Shown here in pieces: positions 36,068-45,063 of a stretch of 47,313 bases of DNA; the first letter of the stretch is position 1; every line of letters begins with the position of its first letter. The stretch is taken from the NCBI GenBank assembly GCA_026414605.1, contig JAOAIP010000066.1:1-47313 (forward strand), read 5' to 3'. The notes beneath the pieces were generated by a model. It made no database searches. It saw only the letters and a program-made list of their open reading frames with translations, and had not been told where the DNA came from. The position numbers and the translations under genes are program-made. The DNA comes from Bacteroidia bacterium (GTDB lineage Bacteria > Bacteroidota > Bacteroidia > B-17B0 > Aurantibacillaceae).

Positions 36068-39000
36068 ATGGTACAGTTTAAACATAAGCGAAGTAGGTTA
36101 AATTTTAATGTTTTATTATTTATAACTCTGTTTTCATCAGGTTTTTTAATTGCTCAACAGTATGGCAATGAATGGATAAATTATTCTCAAGTTTATTTCA
36201 AATTTCCTATCTATCAACAAGGTATTTATCGCATTGATTCTATAACATTAGCCAATGCAGGATTCCCTTTACAAAGTATTGATCCAAGAAATATCCAAAT
36301 TTTCTTGTATGGACAAGAACAATATATTTACATCAAAGGAGAACAAGATGGTGTGTTTAATTCCAATGATTTTATAGAGTTTTATGCAGAACCCAATCCT
36401 GCTATTTTAGATAGTTTGCTGTATACTAATATCTCTGCACTTCCCAATCCTTATGTAGGTGTTTGTTCAGGTGGACCTGGAAAGAAAGATACTGTATATG
36501 CTTTTATTACTTATAACAATTCTTTGTCAAATAAAAGAATGATAATAGAAACAGATACCTCGTTTTTATCTCACGGTTCGCCTGAACCTTATGTTTACAC
36601 CGAACAAATTTCTGCGCCTAAAAACAATTATAATTATTTACCTCAATATACTAATGAAGGACTTAGCGATCCAAGATATACCAAAGGGGAAGGTTGGGGA
36701 ATGTATTATGGACGTGGTGGTTATGCTTCGTTTCCTTCACCATTATCTAATTTATACACAGCATCAAACATACCTGTATATTTAAAGTGCTCTGTATCAG
36801 GATTAGGCGTTGATTTTATGATGCCTCAAGATCATCATTTAAGAATAAAATGGTATGATGGTGGAAGTATTAATATTACTGTATTGGATACAACTTATCA
36901 AGGATGGCAATATGTATTAAAAACATCTACTGTATCTGCGAATGTATTGAATAATTCTGTTAGACCTTATGTTGAATTGGTTGCCGATGCAGGAACTTCA
37001 AGCAATTCTAATATCGCACAAATCTCTCATTATATTTATGCTAAATATCCTATTAATTCTAATTTTTTAGCAGCAAACAAAGGAATTATTTTTGTCAATG
37101 ATAATTTTTCAAAGCCATCATCTTTTGTTTATCTGACTAACATTACAGGGGGGACTAATAATGAAATTATTTTTTATGATTTAACTAATTATAAAAGAAT
37201 AGAAAATCAATTTATTTCAAATACATTAAAAGTTCTTGTACCAAATAGTGGTGGCGAAAAAAAATGTTATCTCACTGCAAGTTCAGAAGTCATCAATGTT
37301 TCACAAATTAGGAAGGTCAGTGCCAACACAGGATATTTTGTAGATTATTCTACTCCAAAAGATTCTGCCTTTGTAATTATTACACATACATCTTTGCTAT
37401 CGTCTGCTAATCAATATAAGTTATATAGAGAAAGTGCATTAGGTGGAAATTATCAAGTGATATTAGCGGATATAGAAGAGTTGTATGAACAATTTGCTTA
37501 TGGTACGCCAAAGCATCCGCAAGCCATTCGTAATTTTTGTAAGTATCTCATAGATAATATGCCATCTCCTCCTCGTTATTTGCTATTGATTGGAAAAGGA
37601 ATTACTTACGAATATTTAAATCAAAATTACAATCTTGATCAAAATCTTGTCCCCACAATGGGCTGGCCTGCTTGCGATTTATTATTAACAGCAAAATTAC
37701 ATTCTACAAATGATTTAAAACCAGAAATACCAACAGGAAGAATAGCCGCATTGAATAATTCGCAAGTGCTTAATTACTTGAATAAAGTGCAACAAACAGA
37801 AAACCCTGAAATTGATGAATGGAAAAAGAAAGTGATACATTTTGCAGGCGGTATTAATGCCTCTGAACAAACTACTTTTTTGGGCTATATGAATAATCTT
37901 AAAACAATCATAGAAGATACTTTATTTGGTGGAAAGGTTGTAACTACTATCAAAAAAACAAGTTCTGCCCCTGTACAAACGACAGTTTCTGATTCTATTA
38001 AACTCATCATAAATGATGGTGTAGGACTTATTGGCTATTTTGGACACGGATCTCCAAGTGGTTTTGATATTGCCATAGAAAATGTCAATGATTACAATAA
38101 TGTAGGAAAATATCCTGTTTTTATCGTAAATGGTTGTTATGCAGGAAATATCTATTTACCCAACAATACTACTGTATCCGAAAATTGGATTTTATCACCT
38201 CAAAAAGGGGCTGTTGATTTTATTGCAAGCGGTTCATTAGGACTTGCAAATTATTTGTATTTGTATAATTACAATTTCTATAAAAATCTTTCTTATTATA
38301 CTTATGGTAAAGGCATTGGAAAACATATTCAAAAAACAGTAGAAGCCGCTTCTTTATCAAATGATATTTTATTTCAGTTGATTACAGCCGATATTTCATT
38401 GCACGGCGATCCTGCTATTAAATTATGGAATGGCAATTTACCTGATTACAAAATTACAAATGCGGATGTTCAATTTGATACCCAAACGTACCCTGATTCT
38501 ATTGGTATTATTGTAAATGTCAAAAATCTTGGAAAAGCCATTAATGATAGTTTTTTTGTAAAAATCACAAGAATTTTTCCTAATAATGATACCAGCATTT
38601 TAATACGAAATGTCAAAGCACCTTATTATCAGAATACTTACAAATTCTTTGTTTATACAGATTATTCAAGGGCGGCAGGGATCAATAAATTTTCAGTATA
38701 TGTAGATGCCTATTTTGAAATTGCTGAAAGTAATGAAACCAATAATTCTACTATTGGTACAGTTGATTTATTTATCCGTGGTGGCGATATAGTTCCTGTT
38801 TATCCATACAAATATGCTATTGTGCCTAAAACATCTACTATTACCTTAAAAGCATCTACCATAGATCCATTGATTTCAAATACAGCGTGGCGTTTCCAAT
38901 TAGATACTACAGATGCTTTTACTAATCCTATTCAACAAGCAGTTATACACAGTAGCGGTGGAGTAGTGGAGTGGCAAGTGAATTTGCCTTTCAAAGACAG

Positions 39001-41131
39001 CACCGTATATTATTGGCGAGTAAGTAAAGATTCAGCATCACCAAGCGATAAATTTAATTGGCGGGAAAGTTCCTTTCAAACTATTGGAGATAAAAGAGGT
39101 TGGGGACAAGCCCATTATTTTCAATTTAAGAATGATTATTATCAATATGTAAAATTTAATCGTCCTCAACGTAATTTTATTTTTGTCAATAATAAAATAT
39201 CAGTGTATTGTCGTAATGGATTTTTAGGAACATTAAACTATGATCAAATTATTTATGCCTTAAATAGTGATGTCAAACATATTTGGTCTTGTACGCCCGA
39301 TGGTTGGACAGTGGCTGTATTTGATTCTATAAGTGGAAATCCTTGGGCTACCACTTTGCCTAATTATTCTAATCCTAACCCTCAAGTAGGAATGTATGGC
39401 AATTGTCATTGCGATGGTTCAAGACCTTTGTATGCTTTTGATTTTGGAAATGGTTACTGCGGTTCTCTTCCTAATTGGCAACAAGATATGGCTAATTTTA
39501 TATTAAATGATGTGCCTAATGGAAATTATGTTTTAGTTTATTCCCCAAAATTCGTTCCTACTTACACTCTAATTCCCCAACTCACAACGGCAATGCAAAG
39601 CATAGGAAGTGCTAATTTTATTAACTACAAAGATACTCTATCAATGATTATTTTTGGTAAAAAAGGTGCTCCTATTGGTACAGCCAATGAAATTTTATCA
39701 CCCAATTCTCAAACATACATTGAACTTCACGATACTATTGTAACCCGATGGAAAAACGGATGGATAGCATCCGAAATTATTGGTCCTGCTGAAAAATGGG
39801 GCAGTTTACATTGGCGTGTAGCATCATTAGAATCCCCAAAAACGGATACTACTATTATCAAAGTGCTTGGCATTAAAGCCAATGGTCAAAGAGATACATT
39901 AGCCACTTTTACAGAAGATAGTTTAGATGTTTTGGACTTGTATAATTACGCTGATGCTTCGGTCTATCCTTATATGCAGTTGCTTGCTTTTGTCAAAGAC
40001 AATGTTTATCACACAGCACCACAACTAAAACGTTGGCAAGTCCTTTATGATGAAGCCCCTGAATGTGCCATCAATCCTAAAAAAGCATTTTACATCAAAA
40101 ACGACACAATCCAACAAGGCGACAAAATAGTATTGGCTTATGCTATTGAAAATATCAGTTACAAAACTTTCAATGATAGTTTGCTTATCACTTATTATTT
40201 AGAAAAAAATAATATCAAAACACCTTTGCCTGATAAATTAGCCATAAAACCTTTTTATCCTGCCGCAATAGTTGTAGATACTATAATTGTGCCTACTTTA
40301 ACTCTTTCCGATAATATCAATTTGTGGATAGATGTTAATCCCCCAGGACATCCCAAATATCAAAACGAACAATATCATTTTAATAATATCCTTCAAATGG
40401 CTTTTAATGTCTCAAAAGACCGTATCAATCCTTTATTAGATGTAACTTTTGATGGAGTGCGAATTTTGAACGGGGATATTGTTTCAGCTAAACCCAATAT
40501 CCTCATTTCTGTGGCTGATGAAAATAAATACCTCCTACTCAACGATACCAGCGATATTAAAGTGTTTATTAAAAAACAAGGACAACAAGAAAGACAATTG
40601 TTTTTTGCCAAAGACCTGAATTTTATCCCTGCTACAAGTGGAAATAAAAACAAGTGTAAAATAGAATACAAGCCAACTTTAGAAGATGGCACTTATACTT
40701 TGCGAGTCAAAGCCACTGATAGAACATTAAATACTTCAGGAGATAATGATTATAGCATTAGTTTCAATGTGATAAATAAACCCAGTATTACTCAAATTCT
40801 CAATTATCCTAATCCTTTTTCTACGGCTACACGATTTGTATTTACATTAACAGGTTCAGAAGTACCCGAACAAATAGATATTCAGATATTCACAATTACA
40901 GGAAAGGTTGTCAAAACCATTCGCAGAGAAGATTTAGGATTTCTACACATTGGACGAAACATTACAGAATATGTATGGGATGGAAGAGATGATTTTGGAG
41001 ATAAATTAGCCAATGGTGTTTACTTTTACAAAGTTAATGTTCGTCTTCATAATCAAGCCATAGATTTAATGCCTACCGAAGCCGACAAAGGATTTGAAAA
41101 AGGAATAGGCAAATTAGTGATATTAAGATAA
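36068..41131 (+). CDS. Giant C25-family (gingipain-like) peptidase, PorU-like
   Basis: Secreted protein of 1687 residues with a signal peptide ending FLIAQQ. The C25 caspase-like domain spans about 480-790; catalytic H660 lies in GYFGHGSPSGFD and C690 in FIVNGCYAGN. Family members include gingipains and PorU, the sortase that cleaves T9SS cargo and joins it to A-LPS. The end has a FlgD-like/T9SS-type C-terminal domain (NYPNPFSTATRFVFTL ... WDGRDDFGDKLANGVYFYKV). At 1687 residues it is markedly longer than typical PorU (about 1100-1300), because of a long Ig-like region from about 800 to 1600. It is therefore a PorU paralogue ('PorU2'-like) or a surface protease. The ATG at 36068 is used instead of the TTG at 36062. 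Confidence 0.85.
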   Translation: MVQFKHKRSRLNFNVLLFITLFSSGFLIAQQYGNEWINYSQVYFKFPIYQQGIYRIDSITLANAGFPLQSIDPRNIQIFLYGQEQYIYIKGEQDGVFNSNDFIEFYAEPNPAILDSLLYTNISALPNPYVGVCSGGPGKKDTVYAFITYNNSLSNKRMIIETDTSFLSHGSPEPYVYTEQISAPKNNYNYLPQYTNEGLSDPRYTKGEGWGMYYGRGGYASFPSPLSNLYTASNIPVYLKCSVSGLGVDFMMPQDHHLRIKWYDGGSINITVLDTTYQGWQYVLKTSTVSANVLNNSVRPYVELVADAGTSSNSNIAQISHYIYAKYPINSNFLAANKGIIFVNDNFSKPSSFVYLTNITGGTNNEIIFYDLTNYKRIENQFISNTLKVLVPNSGGEKKCYLTASSEVINVSQIRKVSANTGYFVDYSTPKDSAFVIITHTSLLSSANQYKLYRESALGGNYQVILADIEELYEQFAYGTPKHPQAIRNFCKYLIDNMPSPPRYLLLIGKGITYEYLNQNYNLDQNLVPTMGWPACDLLLTAKLHSTNDLKPEIPTGRIAALNNSQVLNYLNKVQQTENPEIDEWKKKVIHFAGGINASEQTTFLGYMNNLKTIIEDTLFGGKVVTTIKKTSSAPVQTTVSDSIKLIINDGVGLIGYFGHGSPSGFDIAIENVNDYNNVGKYPVFIVNGCYAGNIYLPNNTTVSENWILSPQKGAVDFIASGSLGLANYLYLYNYNFYKNLSYYTYGKGIGKHIQKTVEAASLSNDILFQLITADISLHGDPAIKLWNGNLPDYKITNADVQFDTQTYPDSIGIIVNVKNLGKAINDSFFVKITRIFPNNDTSILIRNVKAPYYQNTYKFFVYTDYSRAAGINKFSVYVDAYFEIAESNETNNSTIGTVDLFIRGGDIVPVYPYKYAIVPKTSTITLKASTIDPLISNTAWRFQLDTTDAFTNPIQQAVIHSSGGVVEWQVNLPFKDSTVYYWRVSKDSASPSDKFNWRESSFQTIGDKRGWGQAHYFQFKNDYYQYVKFNRPQRNFIFVNNKISVYCRNGFLGTLNYDQIIYALNSDVKHIWSCTPDGWTVAVFDSISGNPWATTLPNYSNPNPQVGMYGNCHCDGSRPLYAFDFGNGYCGSLPNWQQDMANFILNDVPNGNYVLVYSPKFVPTYTLIPQLTTAMQSIGSANFINYKDTLSMIIFGKKGAPIGTANEILSPNSQTYIELHDTIVTRWKNGWIASEIIGPAEKWGSLHWRVASLESPKTDTTIIKVLGIKANGQRDTLATFTEDSLDVLDLYNYADASVYPYMQLLAFVKDNVYHTAPQLKRWQVLYDEAPECAINPKKAFYIKNDTIQQGDKIVLAYAIENISYKTFNDSLLITYYLEKNNIKTPLPDKLAIKPFYPAAIVVDTIIVPTLTLSDNINLWIDVNPPGHPKYQNEQYHFNNILQMAFNVSKDRINPLLDVTFDGVRILNGDIVSAKPNILISVADENKYLLLNDTSDIKVFIKKQGQQERQLFFAKDLNFIPATSGNKNKCKIEYKPTLEDGTYTLRVKATDRTLNTSGDNDYSISFNVINKPSITQILNYPNPFSTATRFVFTLTGSEVPEQIDIQIFTITGKVVKTIRREDLGFLHIGRNITEYVWDGRDDFGDKLANGVYFYKVNVRLHNQAIDLMPTEADKGFEKGIGKLVILR

Positions 41132-41155
41132 GTAGAGTAAAAATTTTTTTTATTT

Positions 41156-41540
41156 GGGCGTGCCCCTCACACACCACAGCATTTCCAATCTTTGTAAATG
41201 TTTTTATTCCACTGTTTCAAAACGACAAACTGTGTCGTTTAAAAATTTCAATCGGCTGTGGTGGGGTCGGGTCGGGCTGCTACGGGCTTCGCTTACGCTT
41301 CGGCAAATGTGCTTAAATGGTAATTAACGCACATTCGTGAGCACCTTGATAAAAAAGATAGACGGCGAACAACCCTCGCCTTATCGTCATTGCGAACGAA
41401 GTGAAGCAATCTCAATTGGAATTTTTACTACTCCACACGAGATTGCTTCGTTGCTTCGCTCCTCGCAACAACGCTGCAAAACGAAGGCAAGGCAGTGCTG
41501 CGGCTCGCTTCGCTCGCCGCACCCTCCGCATCCCTCACGC
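41156..41540 (-). repeat. Composite interspersed repeat, copy B (inverted)
   Basis: Same element as at 6580-7030, read on the other strand: GGGCGTGCCCC at the left and CCCTCCGCATCCCTCACGC at the right. Terminal nested hairpin: outer stem CACCACAGC (41172-41180) with GCTGTGGTG (41255-41263), and core AAACGACA-aactg-TGTCGTTT (41220-41240). The CATTGCGA module has perfect 11-bp arms GAAGCAATCTC (41403-41413) and GAGATTGCTTC (41439-41449). It abuts the double-hairpin element without a gap. Confidence 0.85.
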
Positions 41541-41655
41541 AACTCACCCCCTTCCCCTCTCTTTGAAAAAGAGAGGGGCGATAAGTTATTAAAATTATAA
41601 ACTATTGTCCCCCTCTCTAACAGAGTTAGAGAGGGGGAATTAAAGGGGGTGAGTT
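41541..41655. repeat. 115-bp double-hairpin repeat element, copy 3
   Basis: Outer inverted arms AACTCACCCCCTT (41541-41553) and AAGGGGGTGAGTT (41643-41655) are perfect over 13 bp. Inside are hairpins CCCCTCTCTTT/AAAGAGAGGGG (41554-41578) and CCCCCTCTCTAAC-aga-GTTAGAGAGGGGG (41609-41637, perfect 13-bp stem). It is the inverse of copy 1 in hairpin order. A remnant end, AAAGGAGGTGAGT, follows at about 41678-41691. Confidence 0.85.
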
Positions 41656-41820
41656 AGAAAATAGAGACGTAGAAATTAAAAGGAGGTGAGTGAAAGATTA
41701 AAGAAAAAATAAAGATCCATAAGTTAAACATTATTCACCAAAAACAAAAACTTTCCTTATCCAAAAATTTCTATCAAAAGAGTTTTTTATTTTCAACAAA
41801 TTTGCAACAAAACATAATTT
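41656..41820. other. Remaining leader of nadC
   Basis: A+T-rich 165 bp with a degenerate element end (about 41678-41691) and, close to the gene, AAATTTGC at about 41803-41810, a partial match to the -7 promoter element. Nothing else is seen. Confidence 0.4.
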
Positions 41821-42687
41821 ATGACTGGATTTTTTGAACAAAATAAACATCATTTTTCCTTTGAAAAATTTGTCAAAGATGCTTTATCAGAAGATATTGG
41901 GTCAGGAGATATAACCTCTTTAAGCACAATTCCTGTAGATAAGCAAGGGAAAATGCAATTATTGGTAAAGCAAGAAGGTGTAATAGCAGGCGTAGAAGCT
42001 ATTCAAAGAATGTTGAATTATGTTTATCCCGAAGCACAATTAGAAATCCTTATACAAGATGGAAAAGATATAAAACCAAAAGATGTTGTGTTTTATATCA
42101 ATGGAAATGTACAACGGTTATTATCTTATGAACGTTTGATTTTAAACATAATGCAAAGAATGAGTGGTATTGCTACTAAAACAAGATATTTACAATCTTT
42201 GTGTGCAGGCACAAAAGCAAAAGTTACAGATACTCGCAAAACTACGCCATTGTTTCGTTTTTTTGAAAAATGGGCTGTTGCTATTGGTGGAGGAGCTAAT
42301 CACAGATGGGGATTATACGATATGGTTTTGATAAAAGATAATCATATAGATGCTGCGGGAGGCATTGATAAAGCCATTCTCAAATGCAGAGAATATCTGA
42401 GGCAACAGCATTTAAATTTGAAAATAGAAGTAGAAACAAGAAATCTCGAAGAGGTTAAAATGGCTTTAGGATATCAACCTGATAGAATAATGCTGGATAA
42501 TTTTTCAGTAGATAATGTTCATAAAGCCGTGGAGATTATCAATGGTCTTGCAGAAACAGAAGCATCAGGGGGAATAAACGAATCTAACTTAAAAGCGTAT
42601 GCACAAACGGGAGTAGATTTTATTTCTATTGGTGCTTTAACGCATCAAATACAAAGTTTGGATTTGAGTTTGAAGTTGTTGAAATAA
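41821..42687 (+). CDS. nadC: Nicotinate-nucleotide pyrophosphorylase (carboxylating)
   Basis: De novo NAD synthesis enzyme (quinolinate phosphoribosyltransferase) of 288 residues that turns quinolinate and PRPP into nicotinate mononucleotide and CO2. The N-terminal domain has EDIGSGDITS. The catalytic barrel contains the substrate-binding basic residues in TDTRKTTPLFRFFEKWAVAIGGGANHRWGLYD, the KDNHI motif, EVETRN and RIMLDNFS. All catalytic Arg/Lys residues are present. nadA and nadB are not nearby. The gene is followed closely by a strong hairpin terminator shared with the convergent lipoprotein gene. Confidence 0.97.
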   Translation: MTGFFEQNKHHFSFEKFVKDALSEDIGSGDITSLSTIPVDKQGKMQLLVKQEGVIAGVEAIQRMLNYVYPEAQLEILIQDGKDIKPKDVVFYINGNVQRLLSYERLILNIMQRMSGIATKTRYLQSLCAGTKAKVTDTRKTTPLFRFFEKWAVAIGGGANHRWGLYDMVLIKDNHIDAAGGIDKAILKCREYLRQQHLNLKIEVETRNLEEVKMALGYQPDRIMLDNFSVDNVHKAVEIINGLAETEASGGINESNLKAYAQTGVDFISIGALTHQIQSLDLSLKLLK

Positions 42688-42707
42688 GTAGAATGGATTT
42701 AAAACAA

Positions 42708-42739
42708 AAAAGCCCATTCACTAATTTGAATGGGCTTTT
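42708..42739. terminator. Bidirectional hairpin terminator
   Basis: A perfect 13-bp stem AAAAGCCCATTCA (42708-42720) and TGAATGGGCTTTT (42727-42739) encloses a CTAATT loop. A-runs on the left and T-runs on the right let it work for both nadC (+) and the convergent lipoprotein gene (-). Confidence 0.85.
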
Positions 42740-42760
42740 GTTTTTTAGCAAGATGGTGCA

Positions 42761-43027
42761 TTATTTTTTCTTACCACCTTTTTTAGCTTCTTCTGCTTTA
42801 GCAATAGAGTCAGCTTTTCTTGCTGAATCTGCTTTAGCAATAGAGTCCGCTTTTGCTTTTGCAGCAGCTTCTGCAGCAGCGATAGAGTCAGCTTTTGCTT
42901 TTTCTACTGCAGCAATTGAATCTGCTTTTGCTTTTTCTCTTGCTTCAATTTCTTCTTTTGAAGGTCCGCAAGCTACGATAGCTACACCTGCGATGGCAGC
43001 TAATACGATAGATACTGTTTTTTTCAT
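42761..43027 (-). CDS. Small repetitive Ala/Lys/Asp-rich lipoprotein
   Basis: Predicted lipoprotein of 88 residues. The signal ends GVAIVAC, with C20 as the lipidation site. The mature part is almost entirely a charged helix built from repeats of about 11 residues containing KADSIA (KAKADSIAAVE, KAKADSIAAAE, KAKADSIAKAD, RKADSIAKAEE), ending GGKKK. The hendecad spacing suggests a long helix or right-handed coiled coil. A Braun-lipoprotein-like tether role would fit its size and basic C-terminus, but no homology shows it. It has a good promoter (TTTG-N21-TACATTTG, 43081-43049, minus strand) and the shared terminator, so it is a monocistronic gene. Confidence 0.85.
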   Translation of the reverse strand: MKKTVSIVLAAIAGVAIVACGPSKEEIEAREKAKADSIAAVEKAKADSIAAAEAAAKAKADSIAKADSARKADSIAKAEEAKKGGKKK

Positions 43028-43048
43028 GGTTTTTTAATTTTTGTGCCG

Positions 43049-43081
43049 CAAATGTATGTAAAATACTTTTGTATTTACAAA
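43049..43081 (-). promoter_or_regulatory. Bacteroidota sigma-A-type promoter of the small lipoprotein gene
   Basis: On the minus strand, TTTG (43081-43078), a 21-bp spacer and TACATTTG (43056-43049) match the consensus. The start codon lies 22 bases downstream of the -7 element. Confidence 0.7.
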
Positions 43082-43155
43082 TTTTTTGTAATTATTGTTA
43101 AAAAATAATTTATTGAAAATCAATTATTTGTAAAAAAAGTTCAAAAACAAGTTTT

Positions 43156-44613
43156 TTAAGATAAATCTACACAGATATTTTTATCTTCATTAAAGAAATC
43201 AAGGGCTTTGAATCCCCCTTCTCTTCCTACACCTGATGCCTTCATTCCGCCAAAGGGAGTACGCAAATCTCTATTTAACCAAGTATTTATCCAAACAATA
43301 CCGCTTTCTAATTGATGAGCAACACGATGTGCACGAGTTAAGTTTTCAGTCCATATAGTGGCAGAAAGTCCATATTCCACGCTATTTGCCATAGTAATTA
43401 CTTCTTCTTCGGTATCAAAGGGCGTGATGGTTACTACAGGACCAAAAATCTCTTCTTGATTAGTTCTGCAAGTATAGTGTAGCCCTTCAATAATAGTGGG
43501 TTCAATGTAAAATCCACTATTGTAAGGCGTATCTAATATCTTTCTATTTCCACCGCATAGAATTGTTCCGTCTTCCTGTTTGGCTAATTCAATATAACTT
43601 AAAATTTTATTCATATGTTGTTCAGAAACCACTGCCCCTATTTGAGTATCTTCATTTAATGGTGGGCCTACTTTTAATGATCTTGTTTTTTCTACAAAGT
43701 CATTTTTAAATTTGTCATAAATTTTTCTTTCCACAAAAATTCTTGAACCACATAAACAGATTTGACCTTGATTGGCAAAGGAGGACTGAATGGTAGTTTT
43801 GATCATTTTATCATAATTACAATCTGCAAAAATGATGTTAGGATTTTTTCCACCTAATTCTAATGAAAGTTTTTTGAACATTGGTGCCGCCGTAGAAGCA
43901 ATGGTTTTGCCTGTTTTAGTGCCACCTGTAAAGGATATGGCTTTTATTTTAGGATGTTCAATTATACTTTGTCCTACTTTATGTCCATAGCCGTGAACGA
44001 TATTTAGGACGCCTTTTGGAAGCCCTGCTTCAATGCCTATTTCGGATAATAAATAAGCCGTCATTGGGGTAATTTCGGATGGTTTGGCAACAACAGTACA
44101 TCCTGCGGCTAATGCGGGGGCTATTTTCCAAGTAAATAAATAGAGGGGTAAATTCCACGGTGATATGCAACCTGCAACGCCAATAGGTTGTTTGAAAGTA
44201 TAATTAAAAGATGTTCTTTCATTGATGTGTGCTTGCGAATAATAATGCAGTATGGCAGTAGCATAAAAACGAAAATTAGCCGATGCTCTTGGAATGTCTA
44301 CACGTTTGGCTAATTTTAATGGCTTCCCATTATCAATAGATTCGGCATAAGCCAAATAGTCCATTTTTTTATCAATTAGTTCTGCGATTTTCATTAGATA
44401 CTCAAACCTTTTTTGATGGGGGAGAGTGCTCCATTCTGGAAATGCTTGAATAGCGGCTTGTGTGGCTAATTCTACATCTGCTTTATCGCTATCTGCCACT
44501 ACCGAATACTCTTGTCCTGTAGAAGGGTTGATATTTGAAAAGTAATTTTTGCTAATGGGTTCTACAATTTCACCATTGATATAATTTTTGATTTTGCTTG
44601 GAAGTTCAAACAT
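43156..44613 (-). CDS. NAD-dependent aldehyde dehydrogenase, (amino/hydroxy)muconic-semialdehyde type
   Basis: Soluble ALDH-superfamily enzyme of 485 residues. Catalytic E252 is in LELGGKNPN and C286 in NQGQICLCGS. Cofactor contacts are in SPWNLPLYLFTWKIAPALAAG and FTGGTKTG, and the C-terminal signature is TPFGGMKASGVGREGG. The ELGGKN and GQICLCGSR details resemble 2-aminomuconic/2-hydroxymuconic semialdehyde dehydrogenases (ALDH8-like) rather than betaine or succinate-semialdehyde enzymes. In that case it would act in tryptophan (kynurenine) or aromatic ring degradation, but no partner gene is in the window, so substrate is tentative. It is transcribed alone, 94 bases downstream of the STAS gene. 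Confidence 0.88.
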   Translation of the reverse strand: MFELPSKIKNYINGEIVEPISKNYFSNINPSTGQEYSVVADSDKADVELATQAAIQAFPEWSTLPHQKRFEYLMKIAELIDKKMDYLAYAESIDNGKPLKLAKRVDIPRASANFRFYATAILHYYSQAHINERTSFNYTFKQPIGVAGCISPWNLPLYLFTWKIAPALAAGCTVVAKPSEITPMTAYLLSEIGIEAGLPKGVLNIVHGYGHKVGQSIIEHPKIKAISFTGGTKTGKTIASTAAPMFKKLSLELGGKNPNIIFADCNYDKMIKTTIQSSFANQGQICLCGSRIFVERKIYDKFKNDFVEKTRSLKVGPPLNEDTQIGAVVSEQHMNKILSYIELAKQEDGTILCGGNRKILDTPYNSGFYIEPTIIEGLHYTCRTNQEEIFGPVVTITPFDTEEEVITMANSVEYGLSATIWTENLTRAHRVAHQLESGIVWINTWLNRDLRTPFGGMKASGVGREGGFKALDFFNEDKNICVDLS

Positions 44614-44707
44614 AGGTTTATTTTTGGGGAATTAATGAGGATGAAGGAGTTCAATAAATTTTAAAGAGCAATAATAATTTTATTAATATCCCAAACTATT
44701 TTTAGTA

Positions 44708-45058
44708 TTATTGAATATTCAATAATTTGATGGCTTCTTTTTGACTATCTGCAATTTTAAAGATGGTGTGTAACTTGGTGATTAAAATAAGTTCATTTAT
44801 TTTTTTATTTAAATGATAGAGAATGGCTTCACCATTGTTGTTACGGGCTTTTGTAAATATCTGAATCAAAACATTTAAGCCACTGCTATTGAGGTATTTT
44901 AAATCGTTTAAATCAAAAATAAAATTAGGGATATTATTTTCAATGTATTCATCAATTTTTTCAAGCAATGCTTGTGCTTGTGTTTTATCAATGAGTTCTC
45001 CTTTTAGTTTAATATCTATGTATTTTTTATGTTCTTTTATTTCAAAACTAAAGTTCAT
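44708..45058 (-). CDS. STAS-domain anti-sigma factor antagonist-like protein
   Basis: Protein of 116 residues with one STAS domain (about 5-105). DLNDLKYLNSSGLNVLIQIF is the conserved region carrying the serine (NSSG) that is phosphorylated by anti-sigma kinases in SpoIIAA-type proteins. The expected role is phosphorylation-controlled protein binding in a partner-switch. No cognate kinase or phosphatase is in the window, so the partner is unknown. It starts five bases after the Fur-family gene and should be cotranscribed with it and the PPIase gene. Confidence 0.85.
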   Translation of the reverse strand: MNFSFEIKEHKKYIDIKLKGELIDKTQAQALLEKIDEYIENNIPNFIFDLNDLKYLNSSGLNVLIQIFTKARNNNGEAILYHLNKKINELILITKLHTIFKIADSQKEAIKLLNIQ

Positions 45059-45063
45059 ATATA

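Noticed and set aside
41337-41600. Two overlapping open frames (63 and 87 codons) on the plus strand
   Set aside because: They are translated from composite repeat copy B and the double-hairpin element; low complexity and frame-dependent.
41679-41691. AAAGGAGGTGAGT as a Shine-Dalgarno site for nadC
   Set aside because: It is 130 bases from the start codon, and Bacteroidota make little use of such sites. It matches the degenerate end of the double-hairpin element.
42693-43037. 114-codon frame opposite the small lipoprotein gene
   Set aside because: It is the antisense of the KADSIA repeats (ALAIESAF pattern). The minus-strand frame has a signal peptide, a lipobox and a promoter.
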